Shown piece by piece: positions 38,033 to 50,565 of a stretch of DNA of 64,000 nucleotides (within the stretch, counting starts at the first letter, position 1; every line of letters starts with the position of its first letter). Origin of the DNA: Rhodamnia argentea (Eukaryota > Streptophyta > Magnoliopsida > Myrtales > Myrtaceae); contig NC_063160.1 in assembly GCF_020921035.1 (NCBI RefSeq), forward strand, positions 23,593,095-23,657,094, in the 5' to 3' direction. Both the position numbers and the translations under genes were made by a program. Under the pieces are notes generated by a model. That model saw only the letters and a program-made list of their open reading frames with translations, was not told the origin of the DNA and did no database searches.

Positions 38033-38710
38033 CCACTAAGTCAGACAGTCAACTAAGGACCACAAATAAAGTTTGTTGAAATCAAATCACTTGTCGATCC
38101 GATTTTTTAATTTTGATTGCCCAATCCTATATTTAATTTTTTTTTTTTTTACTTTTATGTGTTTTTATTGTAAGCTAAAATTAGAAGACAAAGTATACAA
38201 GATAATTACGTTTCTATTTTTTGAGTTATTAAGAATTGAAAAAAGCTAAGATGACAATCCTTGAGAATGACGGAACTATGTGCACCACATATCCGGGTGA
38301 TATGCTTATCACCCAAAAGTCCACGTCTGTCATGTGCGGTTCAAGTTGCATCGTTGAGTAATCGTATTGTCACTCAAGTAAAGTCCTTATGAATTTTTCA
38401 TAATTGTGAGAACAATATTCACAATAATCTTTTTATTTGGCCGGAGAATAATATTAGCTATTTTATAAGTTGCAATTTACTGTTTGAATATTATCAACTG
38501 AATATGTTTCATTAGAACATTGATTGTATGATCCCTCTTATGGTTTTGTCTTCTAATTTTAGCTTACAAAAAGAACACATGAAATATATATAAAGAACTG
38601 GGTAGTCGAAATGTTGAAATCGGATGGGCAAGTGATCCGGTTTCAACAAACTTGATTTGTGGTCATTAGTTGACCGTCCCGCCATCCGGCTTGATGAGAT
38701 GGTCAGCTTA
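38033..38710. repeat. Fold-back element with about 165-bp arms
   Basis: The stretch from about 38033 to 38205 (GACAGTCAACTAAGGACCACA ... AAGCTAAAATTAGAAGACAAA) recurs inverted at about 38540-38705. The inverted copy reads TTTGTCTTCTAATTTTAGCTT through TGTGGTCATTAGTTGACCGTC. The roughly 330 bp between the arms is unrelated AT-rich sequence without a gene. Confidence 0.75.
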
Positions 38711-38999
38711 GCCATAGACTACTCGTAGTCACATATAGTATATCAATGTATTTAAGTTTATAAGTAATTTACCGATCCCGCTAGGAACTTGCGAGAAAAA
38801 TATCTTTCACGAGTCCGGTAACGACTTTACTCAAGAATAAGTAAAATTCAATCTATTGATAATAAGAAGGAACTTTTTCGCTCGATCAGTAACATCTCGC
38901 GATGAAATGTAACCTTGAATGCGTCGCTCATTAGCAAACCGCAACTTGTGTCCACAGCAAGCAATTTTCTATTTTGCTAATGGTTATCGTCCGAACAGG

Positions 39000-40150
39000 G
39001 CAAGATGCGAGTTGTGAAAGATCCCGCGGGAGTAGAAGTTCACGGATCGTTCCATTTTCCCAAAGCTACAACGATGTGCAGAACCGGAACCAGCCTGCTC
39101 GAGAGGGGAGGCTCATTTTGCAGATCGATCGCTTTACTCGTTCAGAACGTCACTAGTCCGACAGCAGGAGCCATTCGCGCCCAAGTTATTAGCCCCGTTC
39201 AAGAAATCACTCGCACGCACGGGAGAACTTTAGCATCATGAGCCGTTGGTTGAAACACACGGTGCCGTCGTGGACCCGTGGTATCGACTTAGCGGACCCC
39301 CTACAAGTGGGACCTCCGTGACCAACGGTGGAGGCGAGCCCGATCCATGCGAGCCTCGGTCCCGGGGGGGAAAGATCGGCCCCGCCACGGGACACGAACA
39401 CGGAACATTTCCTCTGCCGCGTTTTTCCCGGGCTACAGTACAGCCTATCTCCCTTTCGTCTTTTGGCGCCAACCCGAACGGGGACGGGTCGTCATTTGCT
39501 CGCGCTTTGCGAGTTTCCCGCCACAAACACGTACGGGCAGCTCGGGCAGGCACCGAAGGTTTTTTTTTTTTTTTTTTGGGGGCGTTCGCCACAGGCACCG
39601 AAGTTGGGGAGCGGTGGGCGGTGCCCTTTGGCTTTTTCGGGGGCAGGCCGAAACCGCGTGGAATAATAGCTCCCAACCCCCCAAAAAAAAAATAATAAAG
39701 AAAAAAAGGGAAAAAAAAAGGGAGGGATTACAATCAATTCCGGTCGTCTTCTCCAAAAGGCCCCGAAGACAAAGCAGGGGACTTTTGAAGGTCGTGGGGT
39801 TTTCGATCGTCTTTAAGGAGAGACTTACTTTTCAACCTTATTATTATCAAAAACCCTAGCTCTAGCTTAGAATCTCTCCCCGCTGCCGCTTTCGTCGTTC
39901 ATAGGATTCCATGCAAGAGTCCCTCGTGTGTGCGTGATGAGGACGATTGTCTCCTCCCTCCTTTCTTCCTTCCTTCCTGCCATGCATTGGATTCCATGCT
40001 TTCTCTCTCTCTCTCTTCACTCATTACCTGTAGCCTGTAGGCTGTACGCAGACTCCAATGGCTACGCCTGCACGTACGCCCGAAGCCCCATGCATTATTG
40101 GATTTTTACCCAGCTGGGGTGTTTCTATTTTTAGGGTTTCTTGCGGAACA
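39000..40150 (+). other. GC-rich, promoter/leader-like island without a recognisable coding region
   Basis: Sequence from about 39000 to 39660 is much richer in G+C than its surroundings, and open frames exist on both strands, a base-composition effect. AAACCCTAGCTCTAGCTTAG at about 39849-39868 is telo-box-like, and a pyrimidine-rich leader-like stretch with CT repeats follows to about 40020. The pattern resembles the promoter and 5' leader of a plus-strand plant gene, but no convincing coding exon follows. It could be a non-coding transcript or a gene remnant. Confidence 0.3.
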
Positions 40151-41852
40151 GGGAGCACGTGTCATGTGTATCAGCATGTCGCGCGCTCGCGATCGAACGA
40201 TTTACGCCACTAAACTTGCATTTATTTTTTAATTTTTTTGGCATTTATCTGTCCGCCATCTCTTGGACGGTTTGAAGGATAACCCTAGAAAAATTGCCAG
40301 ATTAAAAAGTTACCGAACACCCCTGCAATTAGTTTTCATCACACGGTTCGAGGGAAACGATGATGCTCTTCTCTGGCTCTCTGAAATTGGGGTCAAAACA
40401 AGGTCGAGGTAAAACGTGAAAATCTTATTATTTTTTTTTAATCTGATGTTAGGCTAAGACTCTGCCAGGACCTTTCTTACCTTATCATTGGCCTTGGCCC
40501 TTTTGCCAATTAATGCTGATGACCAGGCAATGTCGTGTGCATTAATAGATGGATAATCCAATTTCAATTATCTTCCTTCTTTTCGTCGGTACCATGGATG
40601 ACCAACGCTTTTGCTTTAAAAATTAACTTTTGAAGACAAGTAATTTATTTTACTTCTTCAAACGACTTCAAAATTATTTTTAGAGCAAAAAAAATTAAAT
40701 TACGTAATCAAACGGAATTCTGCTCCAAAAATATTGTCATGTGCTCTCAAGAAAAAGTTACGAGTCTAGTCATCGGTGTCATAGATATCGTTAAAGGGTC
40801 CAAAAGATCACTAAAGCCCGTAGGGGATTGACATTTGACTGGCAATTCCGGTTTAAATTAGCAAAATGATAAAGTTCATGGACTAGTGCCACGGACGCGG
40901 AAGATGCTTCTAACATGGCATTTGCCGCTTAGTCTTGTTATTGAGAAACGAAACACGTCTTTGGAAATGATTGCTGTAGAATCAATCCGGAAAAAGTTCC
41001 GACAGATTGTGTATGCGTGTGGGCGAGGAACGTTCGCAAATTGCACAGGTCATATAATTTATGTTGACCTAGTCAAGAATTGGAAATGATAGCTCGTCCG
41101 ATTTTGAGAACAAGTGTTAAGATTGATGCCATGATTAGTGGCGTAGATTGATCGTAAGACTTGTCATGATAAGTCAATCTGCCCAACTCATTCCGCACAC
41201 GACTTAGGACTCTTCCGCACACGTACCCACGTCAAGGTCTAGAAAATCCTTTTTCGTGTACTTGTTTTAAGAAATTTGGAAGACGGGGTTAGAAATTATT
41301 GGCGAAATTTGCTTGTCAAGTCATGATGGGATTGAGAATCAATATTCAACGTGTAACCACTGTATTTACCATAAAGATCATAGACCATGCTTAGCAACTA
41401 TGCTCGACTATTATTTGTTTTAAGGCGAATGAATCTCCCGTAAGAAACTAAGTCAAATGTCGATTTCTATCGTGGCTATAGGATTTCAGGGAACTTTTTC
41501 TTAAATGACCGAACCAAGTAAAGCTTTTGTTCAACTTCTTTTTTCTTTGTCTCTTCCACCTACCTATTAACTCGCTATAGAAAAGATGGAGGGAGAGAGA
41601 GATAGAGAGATGGGAGGGAGAGGGTGGGGCTGCAATGGGGTGGTGCCAATGACGGGAGAGTTGGCACGACTACAAACAATGAAGATGACAATGCATAAAA
41701 GAGAAGTAATCACTTGATACATCGAGATGCACTCTTCTTTTCAATGAGATAAATTCAAATCGTAAATATCCATCTTAAATTTAAGGCCTTCGCAATCCTC
41801 ACTAATATGATAAACTTCATTTTGGGTAATATGTGATCTCAACAAATTTGTG

Positions 41853-41902
<50 letters not shown>

Positions 41903-44604
41903 TGTATGTATGTAACTATCTCGAAAAGGTTCCATGCAAACTGCAAACTAGTTGCAAAAGCTATTAAATTTTACTAGCATAACAGTTTTTTGGTAACTCT
42001 GAGAATAACAATATGTTGTGGGTTACAAATTCTTAAAAGAGTGGATCCCGCAATATGTTTTAATTATTTGTTTATCACTTTTTGTTGCTCACAACATGCT
42101 GTCAACCTCATAATTGAAAAAAAAACTGTGACTTAAGTATATTCCACAGATGTTAGCGGAATTGGGCCATGCATATTTATCCAATACAAAACACCCATGA
42201 TCATATATAATCAAGACAAAGCAAAAACCTAGAAATGCTTACTCTAGCTTTTGGCTTACATGCTTTGATAAAAAGGGTTCCAATCCCTAGAAAGCAAACC
42301 GTATTTTGTTCCAACGCCTAAATCGAAGCCCTAGATTAGGTCAACAACAAGTTTTCATCGCTCACTTTTTCAACCAAATTCTTCCTTCGCGCACACAAAT
42401 TTCCCTCTATATTCCCCCTCAAGTAGACTAGTCGGTGGCGCTTTTCAATGTGATCAACAACGTGCCACATCTTGCACAAGACTAGACGACAGGGAACCCT
42501 TCATTTTTATTCAACATGTTTTCCATATCATCAGGTCCACAGCAATGCTGCCAAAGAACTACATCAAAGAAGGGGCCTGCTTGAAGACATTTTGATTCAA
42601 GAGGGTATTTGGAACATCTCCCCCAACCCCACATAGGATTCTCAAAGATTGGTGCTGTTTGGGGTTTGAATCATGTGTAATATATGATATAAGATATGGG
42701 GGATTCAGGAGGAACTTGGGGCTCTGTGTACATGTATAATTCCATATGAGGCGGGGTCCCCATCACGAGCTTGTGGGGACATTGGGGAGATGAAAAAAAA
42801 AAAAATAGTGGACGGACATGAAATGTGGTACTTCGTGCGTTTGAACGGATAAAGAGAGGGAGGGATTTTGTCTCGCAGTCAAATTAACAATGATGCGTCC
42901 GTGCAGCATCTCTCGGCCACGAAAACGATTTCCCATCGCCCGCCATACTATTTTCACCATGGGAACTTGTCGGCCATTCTTTGCCCTAGCTTGGTCGGGA
43001 AAGTTTGGGTTGTTATGAAGTTCCATGCACACTACTATCGGCAAGAACAATTTAGAAAGAGAGAGAGAGAGAGGACGATCAATTCAACCATATCCCATTT
43101 GGTAAGACGGGACTGGTAAGAAATGGGGGCTTTAACAAATGACTCTCTCCTGCCGATTCTTCATGTTTTGTCGGGGGAGAAGAGAAGCGAACGATGCTAC
43201 AGACGGTGTATCAAGAATTTGAGCTGGGACACGGATAGAAATTTTTTTAAGAGTCCTTCAACACTCGAGAAGGAATTCGTGATTACTTTCGATGAGAGAG
43301 GCTATTTTTATCTTATTCCGTTCTATGCATCCCAATAAAACAAATTTACATAGTTGCAACGATAGATGTCGCGTGGATTCCTTCCGATCAGTTTGATCAA
43401 ACCCTATCGAGTTTTACGTGCGAAAGGGATCTTTTCAAAATCGATGCCTATCTATTTATAAGAAATAGTGAAGTGGAGGTTTGAAGGAACTGTGTTAAAA
43501 TGGTGCCGTTTGACTACTCGTTTCGGCTTCGAATGTAAAGTCGGGCCAATGAAAGCCCGACACACAAATTACATGAACAAGGACAAATAACGAAAAGAAA
43601 AAAAAAACAAAGATGAAAATAATATAATTTGAGAAACATATTTGATATTCTTCACTACGTCTATGGGAAGGACTCTTTTTCTTTTTATATGGAGAATTTT
43701 GCTTCGACGTGGTTGTCGATTTGTATTGACTGGTTGACTGGTCTTTACCACAGTAATAATGGCCAAAGCCATTCGAATCCTAACCCCATCGAGATAAGAA
43801 GAAGGCTGAGGATAAGGAGGAGGGCAACCTGGGAGTGCTGAAGGGCACCAAATAAATATGTGTGCTCCATTTTTATTTTTATTTTTTTTCGGGGGGGAGG
43901 GAAAGCCGATTTAGTTACGAAGGGTCAAAATCGAGAACTCCGGCTATGATGTCAAATTGAAATTGAGCACACGGACCATTCACTTCACAAACTTGAGCAA
44001 TTAGAGCACCACGTCGAATATACTTCATGTAGTAACACTCTTTCATTCTAGTTATTATTGAATCAATAGATGCATATGCTTCATGGTAAGTTCGGTCTCT
44101 CCAATTTTTTTTTTGACAAACGAATCATCAGCCCAATTTGTTAATTTCTACTTACTCAACCATTATGTAAAACTTTCTGAGAGACATTTATGTACGAGGA
44201 TGAAATTTCGGAATAGTCGAGAACAAACGTACGAAACAGAAGCATCCACGGACCTTCAACGTTCAGACCACTCTTTTGTTTCGTTTTTCTGTGTATGGGA
44301 AGGGTAAAGACATCCACAATCCAAAATAAGAAAATAAAAATAAGAGGAAAGACCCACGAAAATTAAGCAAGCAACCCAAGAATTTTGATGAAAAACAAAC
44401 TTGTCAACTGAAAAGAAAAGAAAAAATCAATACAAACTATCTCACGAAGTCATCATGACGTAATAAATCTATAGTACACCGTCAGCTTCTCTTAAGAGAG
44501 GAGATTAGAAAGACAAAGGAACAATCAATAGAAACTCATGACAAAAATATCAGGTAAAAAAAAAAAAAAGAACTGCTTCATCCTGAAAATTAACCAAAAC
44601 TACT
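40151..44604. other. Intergenic spacer
   Basis: No gene is supported on either strand. The spacer holds a short element-like stretch at about 40600-40745 whose end (CAAACGGAATTCTGC ... TTGTCATGTGCTC) resembles the ends of the 37.2-kb element. A CA/TGTA microsatellite is at 41855-41914, and GA-rich patches lie at about 41590-41620 and 43060-43074. Confidence 0.5.
41855..41914. repeat. Compound microsatellite (CA)22 (TGTA)4
   Basis: A perfect CA tract is followed directly by four TGTA units. Confidence 0.95.
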
Positions 44605-44628
44605 TTCTTCTTCTTCTTCTTCTTCTTC
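44605..44628. repeat. (TTC)8 microsatellite touching the SMR6-like stop codon
   Basis: Eight TTC units end at 44628 and overlap the first bases of the stop codon (TCA on the plus strand at 44627-44629). The repeat lies in the 3' end of the transcript as GAA units. Confidence 0.9.
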
Positions 44629-44968
44629 AGTTTGTCCTCTCAACATGGCGCTTGAACACTGATTCCAAATCGGGAGGGTTGAAGAACTCTCTGACGCCAT
44701 TAAAATGACACCTCGACGACGATGGCCGCCTCTTTCTCGGGGCGGGCGGGCACTGCAGTTTCTCGGGTATCCTGGATTCTTTCGACGTCGGTGTCGTCGA
44801 GGGCGTCTCTCTCTCTTCCTCGTCCGCGTCGTCTCTGTTCGTCCTGGGCTTCGGCTCGGTGCTCACGGGCTTGAGCGAGGCTCGTATGGAGATTCCGGCG
44901 ATCACCCACTTTCTGCTTCCTTCGGATTCTAGGCATGCGCCCACTTGTGGCTTCTCCGAGAAACCCAT
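44627..44968 (-). CDS. SMR6: SIAMESE-related cyclin-dependent kinase inhibitor (SMR6-like)
   Basis: SMR proteins bind CDK-cyclin complexes in the nucleus, block mitosis and promote endoreduplication. This single-exon gene encodes 113 aa, the usual SMR size. The diagnostic blocks are visible. [17 protein letters not shown] at residues 21-37 is typical of the SMR6 branch. Next comes [12 protein letters not shown], then [12 protein letters not shown] at 73-84, and the C-terminal cyclin-binding-like [13 protein letters not shown] at 93-105. The middle (residues 45-55) is acidic. The frame is open far upstream, but the Met at MGFSEKPQV is the family start, and upstream residues are low-complexity leader sequence. 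The number within the SMR family is my judgement from recalled homologues. Confidence 0.9.
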   Translation of the reverse strand: MGFSEKPQVGACLESEGSRKWVIAGISIRASLKPVSTEPKPRTNRDDADEEERETPSTTPTSKESRIPEKLQCPPAPRKRRPSSSRCHFNGVREFFNPPDLESVFKRHVERTN

Positions 44969-45272
44969 GATCTTCAGCGGGGAAAGAAAGAAATAGAAGA
45001 AAGCCCGAGAAAAAAAAAAAAAAGGCTCTCTCTTTTCCTTTCGAGCGTAGAGCAGGGGAAGAACAGAGCAAGCACAAAGTGAAGCAAAAGACGGAATTTT
45101 TTTTGGTAATTCGGGAATCAGAACAAAATGGAGAAGCTGGAGGGCTCGGAGAGGAGGAGGAGGAATAAGAGAAAAGGGTTTTGGCGAGCGAGAGAGAAAA
45201 AGAGAGGCAGAGACAGAGACAGAGAGATCGTGTGTGAAAATGAGAAAGAGCTTACCAAGGAGAGAAAGAGAG

Positions 45273-45284
45273 AGATTATATAAT
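45273..45284 (-). promoter_or_regulatory. TATA-like element of the SMR6-like gene
   Basis: ATTATATAAT, read TTATATAATCTC on the minus strand, lies about 305 bp upstream of the start codon. It is followed by a long CT-rich leader typical of plant 5'UTRs. A GGTAAGC at about 45256 could be a 5'UTR intron donor. Confidence 0.4.
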
Positions 45285-46235
45285 GTAGACTTTGACGGTG
45301 TGAAGTGAACAGTGAAGGAAAGAGAGTGCCCGTGGCCGTGAGAATTGGGGGTGATGCTTTGCATTTGTTTATTTTTCTAATGTCATTTGAACACACTTGA
45401 GGAAAAAAAAAATTTACTTTCTCTTGTGTTTTGACATTTTTGCATACCCATTACAGATTTGTCAAAAATGAAAAGGTAATGTAAATTCTAAAATATGATA
45501 AAATTTATTTAAGAAAATAGGCGTCGAAATTTATTTACATGAGAGTATTTTAGGTTCGAATAAAAATGAAAAATTAACGAGAAAATTCAATACAAAAAGG
45601 CACAAATTTTTATTGCTCTCGTTGACGAGAAATTCTCATCCTGGCCAATTAAGAGAGAGGATAAAAGAATTTCTGGCCAAAAAGAGAGAGAGAGAATAAG
45701 ATGTAATTTTTGTGGCCAAAGGGGGAGGAATTTATGTAGGAGAAAAATAAAAGGAAAATGAGTTTTGTTGGGAGGGGGCTGCCCGGGGATTTCACGGGCA
45801 GGAAGAAGCGAGAAACCGAGTGAAGGGGGAGGGTTTTTTTTGGCGCGAAAGGGGCTTCGGTTTGGGCTTGCAACGGCTCTTTTTCCCGCGCTTTGACGAA
45901 ATCTTTCGCCCAATTACCCATTTTGCCCCCCCTTCTTTTGGGTTCCCTTTCCGATTTCCCCTCTCTGACATTATTTCCCTCGGGCTCTCTGCTTTTATCT
46001 ATTTTGGGGAAGTGGGGGTGATGCCAGTCCGGGCCCAATCACCCCGGGCACAAACCCGAGAAATAAAAAAACGCATTTGACATTGTCCCACCAATTTTAC
46101 CTCCCTAAGGAAAAAAGAAAATCATATCACTTCTTTTTTGTAATTTTCTCGTGCCTAATTTAAATGGAACACGGTGCAAGCGCCGCCGACACACTTCCTA
46201 TGCATGTTAAATGATCCATAGTTCGATTTAAAAAA

Positions 46236-46643
46236 AATGGATCGTGACACAAATGGTCTCCGAACTTTGATACAATGTGTAATGTTATCCCCGAATTTTT
46301 AATTTGATCAATATGGTTGATGAACTTTAGCCCAACGTGCAATGTGATCCCTAAACTTTTGATTTGATCAATTGGTCCCTGAATTTTTGAAATTCTTCGA
46401 CTTAATTTTTGAAATATAAGAAAATGTTAAACGAAGGCCTTCCGCTAATTCAAGTCTAGGGACAACTTTGTACATTTACTTATAGTTTAGCTACTAAGTT
46501 GGACATGTTCAAAAAGTTTGAGGATCACATTGTACAAATTGAAAGTTCATGGACCGCGATGTACATTGAGCTAAAGTTCATAGACCATATTGACACATTA
46601 CATATTGGACCAAAGTTTATGAAACATTTGTGTCATATCCCAT
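46236..46643. repeat. Fold-back element (terminal ACACAAATG motif)
   Basis: The left end ATGGATCGTGACACAAATGG and right end CATTTGTGTCATATCCCA are inverted. Internal words such as GAACTTTG, ATTTGATCAAT and AAGTTCATGGACC pair across the element. This is a short non-autonomous element without coding capacity. Confidence 0.6.
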
Positions 46644-46712
46644 TCCAAAACATCGATTACGGACTATAGGTGAAAAGCGTTGTGCTGGAAATTAAGATTT
46701 TCTATTTGATTT

Positions 46713-47395
46713 TGGGATAAGTACAATAGACGTCCGCAAGAGTGCGATTGAATTGTAAAAATTTTAGAAAGTGTAATCAAGTCATAAATTTTGTCAAATT
46801 TGTACAATCAAGTCTTTCGGTTAACTTCGTCCAATTTGACTAACGGAAAATACTGCCGTGATTTTTATTGTTATTTTATCTCCCATGTGTGTTGTCCTAC
46901 GTGGCGTTAAGGTTAACTAAAGCATTAAAACCATGTGGTTTTGATTGGAATCCTCATTTTTATGCCAAATTTTAATTATAAAAAAAATTCAATAGTTCTT
47001 TTTTACAAAAAAGACAAATTTAAAAAACACAAAAAAAAAAAGAAGGGAAAAAAAACCATCGGCGGAAGAAGGACTACGCAATCGTCCGCCTGTATTTTTT
47101 TAAAAAACTTTTAGCTTTTTATTTTTAATCAAATTTAACGAAAATTTATGTTAAAATTTGAGATTTCGTCCCAAATGATGTCATTTAGTGCTTTAGTTAA
47201 CCTTAGTGCCTCGTAAGATGCCAAGTAGGAAATAAAAATAATATAATAGCCACGTCAATATTCTCTGTTAGCTAAGTTTGACGGGATTTGATCACACAAA
47301 TTTGACAAGTTTTAAGATTTAATTGCACTCGTTGAAAGTTTTACGACTCAATCGCACTTTGACAACAAATTTTAGAACTTCTGCTGCACTTATCC
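46713..47395. repeat. Fold-back element with ACTTATCCC ends and matching flanks
   Basis: GGGATAAGT at the left and ACTTATCCC at the right are perfect inverted ends. Long internal arms pair, including AGTGCGATTGAATTGTAAAA with the inverse near 47320-47345. The word TTTGATT occurs just outside both ends and may be a target duplication. The middle contains poly-A/T runs around a short CGGCGGAAGAAGG core. Confidence 0.6.
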
Positions 47396-48011
47396 CTTTG
47401 ATTATTTAACAAGTGTGTGCGGACAAATTCTTCTTTCATCCTTTTCTGAGGGATGAATGTACCATTGCATCTAAATTTCTTTAATCTTTATCGCGGTTCC
47501 CTTCTTCAACGACCCTGCGAGAATGCCAGTGACTGTTGTACATTGAGCTAAGTTATACATGTGGACAGTATTATAACGACATTTCGTACTAGTTCTGATT
47601 TTCACATTCGAAGTTCTAGCATTCTTCTTCTAAAAATAATTTTTCTAGCATACCTCGTCCTTAAAATCTTTGCCAGATATTTTATCCATCTAGGAATGCA
47701 AGTTTTCTTAAAAAAAAAAAAAAAACTAGCCTGGTTATTCTGCAATTCATTTTCAGCTGTTTCTTGATCTGACTTGAAATGAGATGATGGATTTTATCAT
47801 CGTCCACCGTCCACCGCTCTTGCTATGTCAAATCCCTAGCAGCAAATGGACCTAAAGGCAGGACGTGAACCACGACCGTATCTGACGGGCGCACGTGAAT
47901 TTACACATAGCATCTCAAAAACAATATGAAAAGAACAAAACTATATGTAAATTATTTATATACAGACAATAAGATAAAATGGCTTGCGATAAGGATTTGA
48001 TGAAATCTGAA

Positions 48012-48670
48012 AAACTGTTCAAAAAGTTGTAAACTCGTTGCACTTTTGTCAGTTCAATCCCAAATCTTTTAATTTTACCAATCGAATCATAAATAGTTTT
48101 TGTGTTTTGCCAATTGAATCTACGCAACCAATTTTGACTAAAAATCGCTGACGTGGACGCCAACTGTCTTATGTGACACGACCGACGCCGACATGCATAA
48201 TTTTTTTAATATTTTTGTGAATTATTTATTTATTATTCCTTATTTTCTTCTATTTCATTCTTTACTTTTTTCATTTTTTTTCCTTATCCCCTTTTCCCTC
48301 CGCCGGCCACGTCCGGCCTCATTGATGGCCGACGGAGGTCGTCCGTCTCAAGCGAGAGCCGCCCTCTTTGGCCTCTCCGACAAAAGGAAAAATGGAAAAT
48401 TTAAAAATATAGAAAATAGAAAAAAAGAAATAGAGAAATAAAGTAAAGAAGGAAAATAAAATAAAAAAATAAAAAATAATTATAAATAATCCATTTCAGC
48501 ACCGGCCTCGCCACGTAAGACTGCTGGCGTCCACATCTTTGTCAGCGATTTTCGGGTAAAATTGACTGAACGAACTCAGTTGGTAAAACGTAAAAATGGT
48601 TAGAATTCGATTAGAAAAATAAAAGAAATTTAGGCTTAAATTTACGAAAGTGTGACGGATTTAGAGTTTT
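48012..48670. repeat. Fold-back element with GC-rich core
   Basis: The left arm has CACTTTTGTCAGTTCAATCCCAAAT and CGCTGACGTGGACGCC. The right arm carries their inverse (GGCGTCCACATCTTTGTCAGCG, then AGTGTGACGG). A GC-rich core at about 48295-48375 is flanked by T-rich and A-rich runs. It belongs to the same structural class as 19716-20310 and 52190-52695. Confidence 0.6.
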
Positions 48671-49467
48671 TTGGACAAATTTCGTGAGCAAATCTCGTGC
48701 TACAATTTAGATAGCAGACTGTAAGCTGAGCGAAAAAGCACTATCGATTGGCCATCGGGCGTCGGGGATACTCCCACCGGCTCAATCATTGATCTGCATG
48801 AGGCCGCATTGAACGGCACCATTCAATGTCCCAAACTCCGCAAACTGGTCCAAGCTGGAAATACACCCTTTTCCTTCTTTTCAAGGAAAAATGGAACGCG
48901 GTTTTAGAGCCACAACAATACGTGGCTCTAAACAAAAGAAGAAAATCTGGCAATAATCGAAGTGAATGAACGGAAGTCGATATCGAGAAATTGACTGAAT
49001 TGGGTGTTTGCGAATCAAGAAATGCGAGAACCTGGTTCGTTTCCGACGCAGACAAAACTCTTAGAGATTAAAGGCAACGAACCTTTCGAATTTTTCAATT
49101 CGCAGACGCTAGTCCCGTTGCATATTGTCCATTTAGGGTTGGACCAAAAGAATTAATCTGGTATGGTAATGCTATTGCTATTTGATTGTTTTTCGGCCAA
49201 AAGAAAATGTGTACGGAGGAAACGCAATAGAAAAAGAATATTCTCAAGAAGACGACCGTGCAACGTCACGCATTGACAAATGACGAAAGCATTAACTGGC
49301 CGCCCTTGGCGGTCTTGCCTTGCTCGGATGGCGGCATTCGTCGCCGACCACGACCGTCCAATGAGGAGAGTAGAACCACGAAATGAGCGCTGACATATTG
49401 CCACGTAGATAATGCGACCATCTCTCTCTGTATTTTTTTTTTTTTTTTGGGCGGGGGTGTGGATCAA

Positions 49468-50565
49468 GGGTTTTTTTCCAATTTAATTTTTTTAAAAATA
49501 ATATTTACAAAAATATTTTTTAAAAATAAATATTAACGGATTTGGGCCTAGCTCGGCGGTTGGGCTGCCGAGCGAGAGGTCCGCTTCGGCAGCCTAACCG
49601 CCGAGCAAGGCTTGCTCGGCGCACTGGCCGCCGAGCGGCCGGCCCGGTGGGCCGGCTTGGCGCTCAGCGGAGCCAACCGCCGAAGCGACCCACTTGCTCG
49701 GCTAGGTTGGGCTGCCGAGCAAGCCCATCTCCTTTTTTTTTTTTTTTTATAAATTTCGTTTTTTAAGTGTTTTAATTATTTATATTTATAATATTTTCAT
49801 ATTTTTTAACATGCTTATATTTATTTTATTTATATTTTTTTTTGCGAAGCTTATCTTTATAACATAATTAGTATTAATTAATACAAAAAAGTATTAAGAT
49901 TTATAATTCATAAATAATGTTGTAATTACGTAATTAATTGAAAATATTCACATAAGGAAAATCCTCAATACCAAACGAAAAAAAACCCTAGGGTTTTTAT
50001 CTCGCGGCTAGGGTTTTTTATCTCAAAAATTGGGCTCTATTTTTTATACTGCGGCTAGGGTTTTTTTTCGTTTGGTATTGAGGATTTTCCTTATGTGAAT
50101 ATTTTCAATTAATTACGTAATTACAACATTATTTATGAATTATAAATCTTAATACTTTTTTGTATTAATTAATACTAATTATGTTATAAAGATAAGCTTC
50201 GCAAAAAAAAATATAAATAAAATAAATATAAGCATGTTAAAAAATATGAAAATATTATAAATATAAATAATTAAAACACTTAAAAAACGAAATTTATAAA
50301 AAAAAAAAAAGGAGATGGGCTTGCTCGGCACCCCAACCGCCGAGCAAGTGGGTCGCTCGGCGGTTGGCCCGGCGGAAGCCTGCAGCCGCCCACCAGGCCG
50401 CTCTCGGCGCACCACCGCCGAGCAAGCCTTGCTCGGCAGCTTGTCGCTGAAGGGACTCTCGCTCGCAGCCCAACCGCCGAGCTAGGCCCAAATCCGTTAA
50501 TATTTATTTTTAAAAAATATTTTTGTAAATATTATTTTTAAAAAAATTAAATTGGAAAAAAACCC
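49468..50565. mobile_element. Palindromic Mutator-like non-autonomous element, 1,098 bp, with 9-bp target duplication
   Basis: The ends read GGGTTTTTTTCC and GGAAAAAAACCC and continue as nearly perfect inverted arms of about 500 bp meeting at a small centre near 50000-50060. The direct repeat GTGGATCAA lies immediately outside both ends (49459-49467 and 50566-50574). A 9-bp target duplication with long terminal inverted repeats is typical of Mutator-like elements. Each arm has an AT-rich outer part, a GC-rich block (CTCGGCGGTTGGG, GCCGAGC words) and an AT-rich inner part. It has no transposase frame. Confidence 0.8.

Noticed and set aside
39236..39859. Long overlapping open frames on both strands (146, 149 and 170 codons)
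   Set aside because: They are mutually antisense, run through homopolymer T tracts giving poly-Phe/poly-Lys, and contain no recognisable domain; this is a base-composition effect.
44969..45364. In-frame extension of the SMR6-like protein to 245 codons
   Set aside because: The extra N-terminus is CT-rich leader translated as Ser/Leu/Phe runs; the family start MGFSEKPQV lies at 44968.
45587..46080. Frames of 86-129 codons upstream of the SMR6-like gene on both strands
   Set aside because: They overlap in antisense, are low-complexity and rich in Pro/Phe/Lys, and lie in the promoter region.
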